DNA from: Deltaproteobacteria bacterium
Lineage (GTDB): Bacteria > Myxococcota > Myxococcia > Myxococcales > Myxococcaceae
NCBI GenBank assembly: GCA_016875515.1
Contig: VGRA01000242.1
Coordinates: 1-5,174, forward strand
DNA: 5,174 nt
Direction: 5' to 3'
In this document: piece after piece, positions 1 to 5,174 of the stretch
Numbering within the stretch: position 1 is the first letter of the stretch
Layout: each line of letters opens with the position of its first letter
Program-made: the position numbers and the translations under genes
The notes under the pieces: generated by a model
Told to the model about the DNA's origin: nothing
Databases searched by the model: none
The model's input: the letters and a program-made list of their open reading frames with translations, nothing else

Positions 1-332
1 GGCACCTCGTCCAGCGGCGCCTCGCAGGCTGCGGGCGCGGGGCAGCCCCGCAGCGGCGGCGCGGCGTGCGCGAGGCGCGCGAGGAACACCTGCGCCCCCG
101 GCATGGGCTGCCCGTCCCCGTCCATCACGCTGCCGTGCAGGCGCAGCGGGCCGGGCGGCGGCACGGGGCCCTGCGCTGCCTCGGGCTCCTGGTCCACCGG
201 GATCTGGAAGGCGGAAGGGGCCGCGGGGACGGGGCGTTGGACGGGCTTGCGGAGGAACCGGACGGTGAAGGCCGTCCCCGCCAGCAGCGCCATGCACAGT
301 GCCCCCAGCCAGGCCCACCCGCGCGGCGTCAC
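1..332 (-). CDS. Membrane-anchored protein with carboxypeptidase-regulatory-like domain (5' part, runs off left edge)
   Basis: Reading leftwards from a GTG at 332-330, the frame stays open for 110 codons to the window edge, so only the N-terminal part is visible. Residues 1-4 (MTPR) are followed by a hydrophobic stretch at about residues 5-26 (GWAWLGALCMALLAGTAFTV), then RFLRKP. This looks like a single N-terminal membrane anchor or uncleaved signal. A proline- and alanine-rich linker follows (about 30-62). From about residue 63 the pattern LRLHGSVMDGDGQPMPGAQVFL matches the start of the carboxypeptidase-regulatory-like beta-sandwich domain (PF13620 type), which is common in secreted and envelope proteins of myxobacteria. 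Two cysteines (97 and 103) lie just beyond it. The GTG directly follows the TAG of the upstream ppx-like gene, and GGAG sits nine bases before it, inside that gene. A later ATG at codon 14 would cut the hydrophobic segment, so the GTG is preferred. The specific role is unknown; an envelope-facing binding or structural protein is inferred. Confidence 0.72.
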   Translation of the reverse strand, partial: MTPRGWAWLGALCMALLAGTAFTVRFLRKPVQRPVPAAPSAFQIPVDQEPEAAQGPVPPPGPLRLHGSVMDGDGQPMPGAQVFLARLAHAAPPLRGCPAPAACEAPLDEV

Positions 333-1841
333 CTAGGCCCGCTCCACCAGCACGCGCGTCCCCAGCGCCTCCTCCAGCAGCTCCCGGCCGGACTCGGACG
401 CCCAGAGCTCCAGCTCCATGGCGCCCCGGCCGTGCAGCATGACTTGTACGGTCCTGCCGCGCGCGCGCGCCGTGACGAACCGAACGTTGCGCCGGTGTCC
501 GCGGTCCAGCGCGTCTGCCAGGCGCAACAGCCCGGCCAGGCGCGTCACCTGGCGCCGCTCGGCGGGCGTCAGCCCCATGAAGGGGGCATGCTTGGGGCGC
601 GGGTGGCTCTTGCGGTGGTAGCGCGCCACCTGCGCCACCACCTCCTTCTCCGCGTCCGTGAAGCCGGGCAGCTCGGCGTTCTGGATGAGGTAGGCCGAGT
701 GCTTGTGGTGCCTGCTCCTTGAAACGAAGTTCCCCACGTCGTGCAGCATGGCGGCCGCGTAGAGCAGCTGCCGCGACTCCGGCTCCAGTCCGTGCAGCTC
801 GTACAGTTGGTCGAACAGGGAGAGCGCCAGGGACATCACGTGGTGGGCGTGCGGGGCCCGGTACTGGCACTGCTCGCCGAACGCGCGCACCCCCTCGCGC
901 AGCGCCACGTCCTGCGAGGCCGCGCCGGGCAGCGGCATCCCCAGCCGGGAGACCAGGTCCAGCAGCAGCCCATCCCGCAGCCCCTTGCGGCTCACCTCCA
1001 CGGCGTCCAGGTCCAGGTGGTCCATCACCCCGAGCAGCACCGCGGCCCCCGCCACGATGGTGTCCACCCGCTTCTCCTCCACCACCTTGCGCCGGGCCGC
1101 CACGCGCATCCGGCACAGCCGCTCGTACAGCTTCCGGAGCGCCTTGCGCTCGATGACGTCCGGCCCGCTGGCCCGCTGCCCCTCCCGCAGCGCTTCGCCG
1201 AGCGCGCCAATGCTGCCCGCGGTGCCCAGCACGCGGCGGCGCTTGCCCGGCAGTCCCCCGGCGAGCCGGTCCGCGAGCACGTCTGCCACGTGCTCCTCCA
1301 GCAGCCGCAGTTCCTTCGCCCGCGGCGGGTCCGACTGCAGGAACATCTCCGTCAGCCGCACCGCCCCCAGCTCCACCGAGTGGCCCACCCGCACCGCCGC
1401 GCCGCGCGTGGCCGACAGCTCCGTGCTCCCGCCGCCAATGTCGATGAGCAGCGCCTCGTCCCGCGCCGACGCCCCCTCCAGCACCCCGAGCGCAATGAGG
1501 CGCGCCTCCTCCGTGCCCGAGATGACCTCCAGTCGCAGCCCCGTCTCGCGCGCCACGCGCCGGTTGAATTCCAACCGGTTGCTCGCCTCGCGCACCGCCG
1601 CCGTGGCCACCGCGCGCACCGTCTCCGCCCCCAGCCGCTTCGCCTCCTGCTGGAAGCGCTTGAGCGCCCCCACCGCGCGCGTCATGGCCGCGGCAGACAG
1701 GCTGCCGGTCCCGTACAGCCCCTCGGCCAGCTTCACCGGCTCGCGCACGTCCAGCAGCACGCGGCGGCTCTGGCCCCGCACCTCGGCCACCAGGCAGCGG
1801 GCCCCGTTGGAGCCCAGGTCAATGACGGCGAGCGTGTGCAT
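333..1841 (-). CDS. ppx: Ppx/GppA-family exopolyphosphatase / pppGpp phosphatase with C-terminal HD domain
   Basis: A 502-residue protein, close to the length of E. coli PPX and GppA (about 500). Family members remove terminal phosphate from polyphosphate, or convert pppGpp to ppGpp, in the cytoplasm. The N-terminal ASKHA-fold part spans about residues 1-300. It has phosphate motif 1 (DLGSNGARCLVAEV, 8-21), GTEEARLIALGV (109-120; Glu111/112 hold the expected catalytic glutamate), phosphate motif 2 (IDIGGGSTEL, 133-142) and LGTAGSIGAL (205-214). The C-terminal HD-type part (about 315-480) keeps H334, the H367-D368 pair (MLHDVG), HHKHSAYLI (378-386), YHRKSHP (408-414) and D443 (LRLADALDR). Motif 1 has Gly where most homologues have Ser (GSNS). 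The start is the ATG at 1841, which overlaps the ppk stop. The frame stays open upstream, but that extension lies inside ppk and has a shadow-like composition. The first motif begins five residues after this ATG, as expected. Sequence alone cannot decide between polyphosphatase and pppGpp phosphatase; linkage to ppk favours polyphosphate. Confidence 0.95.
   Translation of the reverse strand: MHTLAVIDLGSNGARCLVAEVRGQSRRVLLDVREPVKLAEGLYGTGSLSAAAMTRAVGALKRFQQEAKRLGAETVRAVATAAVREASNRLEFNRRVARETGLRLEVISGTEEARLIALGVLEGASARDEALLIDIGGGSTELSATRGAAVRVGHSVELGAVRLTEMFLQSDPPRAKELRLLEEHVADVLADRLAGGLPGKRRRVLGTAGSIGALGEALREGQRASGPDVIERKALRKLYERLCRMRVAARRKVVEEKRVDTIVAGAAVLLGVMDHLDLDAVEVSRKGLRDGLLLDLVSRLGMPLPGAASQDVALREGVRAFGEQCQYRAPHAHHVMSLALSLFDQLYELHGLEPESRQLLYAAAMLHDVGNFVSRSRHHKHSAYLIQNAELPGFTDAEKEVVAQVARYHRKSHPRPKHAPFMGLTPAERRQVTRLAGLLRLADALDRGHRRNVRFVTARARGRTVQVMLHGRGAMELELWASESGRELLEEALGTRVLVERA
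342..345 (-). promoter_or_regulatory. Ribosome binding site for the GTG-start membrane protein gene
   Basis: GGAG on the minus strand lies within the last codons of ppx, nine bases before the GTG at 332. Because the TAG stop of ppx and the GTG abut with no base between them, this site decides the start and supports co-translation with ppx. Confidence 0.55.
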
Positions 1842-1843
1842 CA
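1839..1843 (-). other. TGATG stop-start overlap between ppk and ppx
   Basis: On the minus strand the ppk stop TGA (1843-1841) shares its A with the ATG of ppx (1841-1839). Only a weak purine-rich stretch (GAGAAGAG, 1858-1851) lies nine bases upstream, with no strong Shine-Dalgarno core. This arrangement typically gives translational coupling, with ribosomes ending ppk restarting at ppx. That would tie the amount of the degrading enzyme to the amount of the synthesising enzyme. Confidence 0.85.
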
Positions 1844-4039
1844 CGCGGAGCTCTTCTCGTCCCGCGGGACGGACGGGGAAGGGGAGGGCGGCTGCGCGCC
1901 GGACTGCCGCTCGCGCGCCCGCCGGGAAATGAAGTGGCGCGCCACCTCCACCTTGGCCGCGCGGTGCGCCCCCTGCGCCAGCTCCGTGAAGCGGGCCTGG
2001 CTGCGCAGGTTGGGATCGCCCTCCTCGGGCTGCATCCTCCGGTAGCTGCCCCCCGGCTGCAGCAGGCGGTTCTTCACGGTGTCCCGCAGCATGGTGGCGA
2101 GGATCTCCTCCCGGATGCGCGCGCGCACGTCCGCGTCCAGCACCGGCCACGCCACCTCCACGCGCCGCAGGAAGTTGCGCGGCATCCAGTCCGCGGACGC
2201 CACGTACATGAGCTCCCGCTCCCCGTGGCCGAACACGTAGACGCGGCTGTGCTCGAGGAAGCGGTCCACCACGGACAGCACCCGGATGTTGTCGCTCACC
2301 CCGGGCACGCCGGGGCGCAGGCAGCAGATGCCCCGCACCACCAGGTCCACCTTCACCCCGGCCTGGCTCGCCCGGTACAGCGCGCGGATGGTCTCCGCGT
2401 CCACCAGCGAGTTCATCTTCGCCACGATGCGCCCGTCCGCCCCCCGGGCCGCCTCCCGCTCAATGGCCGCCAGCACCGTGTCGTGCAGGTCGATGGGGGC
2501 GACCTTCAGGTGCTTCAGCCCCGGCGGGTTGGAGTAGCCCGTCAGCAGGTTGAACAGCGCCGAGCAGTCCTCGCCGAACTCCTCGTTCGCCGTGAAGAGG
2601 GACAGGTCCGTGTAGATGCGGGAGGTGTTGGGGTTGTAGTTGCCGGTGCCCAGATGGATGTACCTCCGCAGCAGCCCCTTCTCGCGGCGCACCACCATCA
2701 GCACCTTGCAGTGCGTCTTGAAGCCCAGCAGGCCGTACACCACGTGCACGCCGGCCGCCTCCAGCGCCCGCGCCCAGCCGATGTTGACCTCCTCGTCGAA
2801 CCGGGCCTTCAGCTCCACGATGACGGTCACCTGCTTGCCCAGCTCTGCCGCCCGGGCCAGCGCCTTCACCACCGGGGAGTCAATGGAGGTGCGGTACAGG
2901 GTCTGCTTGATGGCCAGCACCTGCGGGTCCTCCGCCGCGCGCCGGATGAAGTCCACCACCGTCTGGAAGCTCTCGTAGGGGTGGTGCAGGAGCAGGTCCT
3001 GCTCGGCAATGCGCTCGAACAGGTCCACCTCCTCCAGGTCCGGCCGAACCGGCAAGTCGGTGGCCGGGTAGCGCAGCTCCGGCGGCGCCGGCAGGGACGT
3101 GGCCAGCCACATCAGGTCCGCCAGGTTGATGGGGCCGTCGATGTTGTAGACGTCCGCCACGGACAGCCCCAGCGCCCGCGCCAGCATGGCCTGGGTGGAC
3201 GGGTGCCGCCCGCGCCCCTGCTCCAGCCGCACCGCGCGCCCCTTGTCCCGCTTGCGCAGCTCGCGCTGGATGTGGGTGAGCAGGTCCTCCGCCTCCTCCT
3301 CGTCCAGCTCCAGGTGCCAGTTGCGCGTCACCCGGAAGGGCATGGCCTCCACCACCTTGAGGCCCGGGAACAGCTCGTCCGCGAACAGCGAGATCACGTC
3401 CTCGAGGAAGGCGAAGGCGCGCTGCCCCAGCCTGTTCGTCACCGGCACCAGCCGGTCCAGCATGGACGGCACCTGCACCACGCCGCACAGCGGCTTGCCG
3501 TCCGGCCCCAGCCGGTCGAAGGCAATGGCCAGGTTGAGCGTCTTGTTCTTCAGGTGCGGGAAGGGGTGGCCCGGGTCCACCGCCAGCGGGGTGAGCACCG
3601 GCATCACCTCGCGGCGGAAGAAGCCGCGCAGCTGCGTTTTCTGCTCGCGCCCCAGCTCCGAGCTGCCCAGCAGGCTGATGCCATGCCGCTTCAGCTCCGG
3701 TACCAGTTCGTGGTTGAAGCAGTCGTACAGCGCCGTCACCAGCCGGTGGCTCTCCGTCCCAATGGCCTCCAGCTGCCGCAGCGGCGTCATGCCGTCCGGC
3801 GTCTGGGCCACCTGCACCGCCTGGGACAGCTGCTCCTTGAGGCTCGCCACCCGGACCATGAAGAACTCGTCCAGGTTGGAGCTGGCAATGCAGAGGAACT
3901 TCAGCCGCTCGAGCAGCGGCACGGAGGCGTCCCGCGCCTCCTCCAGCACGCGGGTGTTGAAGGCGAGCCAGCTGAGCTCGCGGTTGATGTAAAGCCCGGG
4001 CGAGTCGAGAGCCGGCGCCTGGAGGGGAGTTTGCGTCAT
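1841..4039 (-). CDS. ppk1: Polyphosphate kinase 1
   Basis: A 732-residue Ppk1, somewhat longer than E. coli PPK (688). It reversibly transfers the ATP gamma-phosphate to a growing polyphosphate chain through a phosphohistidine; the E. coli enzyme is an oligomer and membrane-associated. The N domain (about 16-120) opens with LYINRELSWLAFNTRVLEEA and includes the ATP-site asparagine N55 in SSNLDEFFMVR. The middle domain spans about 125-315. The C1 domain (about 335-500) has R383 (KQTLYR) and R413 (VELKARFDE), matching the Mg-binding arginines 375 and 405 of E. coli. It also has H443 (GFKTHCKV), matching the autophosphorylated His435. The C2 domain (about 505-680) has H597 (FLEHSRVYVF), matching His592, and SADWMPRNFLRRVEV. 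All key residues are present, so the enzyme should be active. The last 50 or so residues are extra, ending in a Pro/Ser-rich tail (PPSPSPSVP). The ATG at 4039 was chosen because GGGAG lies five bases upstream. The in-frame ATG at 4054 would add only MLGAA and has no well-placed site. The gene overlaps ppx by one base. Confidence 0.98.
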   Translation of the reverse strand: MTQTPLQAPALDSPGLYINRELSWLAFNTRVLEEARDASVPLLERLKFLCIASSNLDEFFMVRVASLKEQLSQAVQVAQTPDGMTPLRQLEAIGTESHRLVTALYDCFNHELVPELKRHGISLLGSSELGREQKTQLRGFFRREVMPVLTPLAVDPGHPFPHLKNKTLNLAIAFDRLGPDGKPLCGVVQVPSMLDRLVPVTNRLGQRAFAFLEDVISLFADELFPGLKVVEAMPFRVTRNWHLELDEEEAEDLLTHIQRELRKRDKGRAVRLEQGRGRHPSTQAMLARALGLSVADVYNIDGPINLADLMWLATSLPAPPELRYPATDLPVRPDLEEVDLFERIAEQDLLLHHPYESFQTVVDFIRRAAEDPQVLAIKQTLYRTSIDSPVVKALARAAELGKQVTVIVELKARFDEEVNIGWARALEAAGVHVVYGLLGFKTHCKVLMVVRREKGLLRRYIHLGTGNYNPNTSRIYTDLSLFTANEEFGEDCSALFNLLTGYSNPPGLKHLKVAPIDLHDTVLAAIEREAARGADGRIVAKMNSLVDAETIRALYRASQAGVKVDLVVRGICCLRPGVPGVSDNIRVLSVVDRFLEHSRVYVFGHGERELMYVASADWMPRNFLRRVEVAWPVLDADVRARIREEILATMLRDTVKNRLLQPGGSYRRMQPEEGDPNLRSQARFTELAQGAHRAAKVEVARHFISRRARERQSGAQPPSPSPSVPRDEKSSA

Positions 4040-4090
4040 GGCGGCTCCCAACATACCGCGCCGCGCGCCCCTTCCCAGCCGTACAGCGCG
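4040..4090 (-). other. 51-base intergenic gap between the hydrolase-like gene and ppk1
   Basis: This is the only real non-coding space in the window. TATGTT (4055-4050, minus strand) resembles a -10 box, but no matching -35 box sits at the right distance, and transcription from it would leave almost no leader. I see no stem-loop followed by a T run, so no intrinsic terminator. No PHO-box-like tandem repeat is visible. The simplest reading is a read-through spacer within one transcript; a GC-rich myxobacterial promoter that cannot be recognised by eye is not excluded. Confidence 0.5.
4045..4049 (-). promoter_or_regulatory. Ribosome binding site of ppk1
   Basis: GGGAG on the minus strand, followed by a five-base spacer (CCGCC) and the ATG at 4039. 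It selects this start over the in-frame ATG at 4054, whose nearest purine run (AAGGGG, 4073-4068) is 13 bases away. Confidence 0.75.
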
Positions 4091-5174
4091 CTACAGCTCC
4101 CCGTTGGCCAGCCTGCGGAGCAGCTCCGTCGTCTCCGCCGCCAGGTGGGCGTCCAGCGCCACCGCGTCCCCGTGTACGCCGCGGAGGGTGAAGGACATGG
4201 TGCGCTGGCGCGGCGGGCTGAAGCGCGCGTCGTCGAACTGCACCACGCCCGAGTAGACCGCCTCGTACTTCCCGTTCGCGTAGCCGAAGCCCAGCTTGGT
4301 GGCCACGGCCACGTTCTTCGCGGAGGTGGACAGCCCCAGCTTCTGCAGCCCGGCGTCCACGTACCGCGCCGGGTCCTCCGCCATGGCCCGCGTCCACCCC
4401 GCGACGCTGTGGGACTGCGCCCCGGCCATGCGCGCCTCCGCGGGCAGCCGCCCGTGCCACGCCGCCTGCGCGTGCAGCCGCGTCAAGTCGTACGCCGACA
4501 CGCGGTTGCGCACGCTCGCTCCGGCGCTCTGCGGGGCCAGCAGCACCCGCTCGCCGGAGGCCGTCACCACCTCCGGCCGGCTGAAGACCGTCCCGCCGCC
4601 GTAGTTGGAATTGAACTCCACGGCGTGGCCCGTGTTCCCGGACACGAACGCCTCGCGCCCGGGGCCGCCCAGCATCCGGCCGAGCGCGCCCGCCCCCGCG
4701 TTGGAGCGCGGCACCCCCGCGTCATAGGAGGTGATGTCCTGGAACAGCGACTTGAGGGGCGTGCCCGCCGAGGTGCTGCCGGCCTCGCGGATGCTTAGGT
4801 CCTCCACCTTGAGGTCCGGGCGGGCGGTGTTGAGCGCCGAGATGAGCCCCAGCGCGTTGAGGGACTTGGTGGAGCTCCAGAACTGCGCGTTCTGCTCCGG
4901 GGCCTTGCCGTACCAGCGGGCCTGCATCTGCCCGTTCACCTCGCTGCCCACCGCCACGGCCGCCTCCGTGATGACCGGCCCCACGAAGGGCATGGGCTTG
5001 AAGGCCGGGGGCCGCTGCCCCCGCGCGGGGAAGGCGGAGAAGCCCGCGCTGCCGCCGTTCTCCAGCGCCTGTCCGTCCGGGCGCCGGGAGAGCAGCTCCC
5101 ACACCTTGCCCGCGTTGGCCTTGTAGGGCGAGCTGGCCAGTCCCCGGTCCAGGAACGCCAGGTGGTCCGGCGTG
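4091..5174 (-). CDS. Serine-hydrolase-like protein resembling class A beta-lactamase/DD-peptidase (3' part, start beyond right edge)
   Basis: The frame is open from the right edge to a TAG at 4093-4091, giving 360 visible residues. The GTG at 5104 is probably internal, because coding-like sequence (TPDHLAFLDRGLASSPYKAN) continues upstream of it. Numbering from the first visible codon, WSSTKSLNALGLISALN contains an SxxK motif (S100-K103) followed by a hydrophobic helix, as in penicillin-recognising serine enzymes. PRSNAGAGALGRMLGG (155-170) sits where an SDN-type loop would be, but has Arg-Ser-Asn instead of Ser-x-Asn. EFNSN (186-190) could match the ExxxN of a class A omega loop. SAYDLTRL (226-233) resembles the conserved helix before the last motif, and KLGFG (293-297) could stand for KTG. 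These matches are by eye and partly degenerate, so the family call is tentative and the substrate unknown. No signal peptide can be judged because the N terminus is missing. The gene is co-directional with ppk1, 51 bases upstream of it. Confidence 0.62.
   Translation of the reverse strand, partial: TPDHLAFLDRGLASSPYKANAGKVWELLSRRPDGQALENGGSAGFSAFPARGQRPPAFKPMPFVGPVITEAAVAVGSEVNGQMQARWYGKAPEQNAQFWSSTKSLNALGLISALNTARPDLKVEDLSIREAGSTSAGTPLKSLFQDITSYDAGVPRSNAGAGALGRMLGGPGREAFVSGNTGHAVEFNSNYGGGTVFSRPEVVTASGERVLLAPQSAGASVRNRVSAYDLTRLHAQAAWHGRLPAEARMAGAQSHSVAGWTRAMAEDPARYVDAGLQKLGLSTSAKNVAVATKLGFGYANGKYEAVYSGVVQFDDARFSPPRQRTMSFTLRGVHGDAVALDAHLAAETTELLRRLANGEL

Noticed and set aside
741..2045. Long plus-strand open frames (434 and 315 codons) opposite ppx
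   Set aside because: They have Arg/Pro/Ser/His-rich low-complexity products with no family features, opposite a gene with every expected Ppx/GppA motif.
1842..2150. N-terminal extension of the ppx frame by 103 codons into ppk1
   Set aside because: The extension is Gly/Ala/Arg/Pro-rich shadow sequence overlapping conserved ppk1 codons. The family normally starts a few residues before the first phosphate motif, which fits the ATG at 1841.
4085..4092. Short palindrome AGCGCGCT at the end of the hydrolase-like gene
   Set aside because: Eight bases with no loop and no T run; such palindromes are expected by chance in DNA this GC-rich, so it is not called a terminator or operator.
2880..4460. A 526-codon minus-strand frame overlapping ppk1 and the hydrolase-like gene
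   Set aside because: It is an off-frame reading of both genes with Gly/Ala/Arg-rich composition and no domain.
1934..4798. A 954-codon open frame on the plus strand, antisense to ppk1 and the hydrolase-like gene
   Set aside because: It is a shadow of GC-rich genes: its product is dominated by His, Arg, Gln, Val and Leu, has no recognisable domain, and it runs straight across two genes and a gap. The minus-strand frames hold clear conserved families.
5102..5104. GTG as the start of the hydrolase-like gene
   Set aside because: The frame stays open and protein-like to the window edge (23 more codons), and nothing before the GTG looks like a ribosome binding site, so the real start is probably outside the window.

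Overview
The window is very GC-rich, with G or C at most third codon positions, and every gene I can support lies on the minus strand. The base composition, the ppk-ppx pair and the small membrane-anchored carboxypeptidase-regulatory-like protein all fit a myxobacterium (Myxococcales, Myxococcota). That assignment is an inference from style and gene content; nothing in the window proves it.

In transcription order (right to left) the layout is as follows. (1) 5174-4091: the 3' part of a serine-hydrolase-like protein with a beta-lactamase/DD-peptidase flavour; its start lies beyond the right edge. (2) 4090-4040: a 51-base gap with no convincing promoter or terminator, carrying the ribosome binding site of the next gene. 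(3) 4039-1841: ppk, a complete polyphosphate kinase 1 with both active-site histidines. (4) 1841-333: a complete Ppx/GppA-family exopolyphosphatase (or pppGpp phosphatase) with a C-terminal HD domain; its ATG shares one base with the ppk stop. (5) 332-1: the 5' part of a membrane-anchored protein with a carboxypeptidase-regulatory-like domain; its GTG directly follows the stop of gene 4, and it runs off the left edge.

Genes 3 and 4 make a classical polyphosphate module: Ppk1 builds polyphosphate from ATP, and Ppx trims it from the end, releasing phosphate. The family of the second enzyme can also act on the alarmone pppGpp. The abutting junctions suggest that ppk, ppx and the downstream membrane protein share one transcript and are translationally coupled. 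The upstream hydrolase may be on it too, because the gap is short and lacks an obvious terminator.

I found no tRNA, rRNA, CRISPR array, mobile element or substantial repeat. Most of the window is an ordinary housekeeping locus. The points worth a second look are a serine-to-glycine change in the first phosphate-binding motif of the Ppx protein, the unstudied-looking flanking genes, and the C-terminal tail on the kinase. I see no evidence for a new defence or mobile system.
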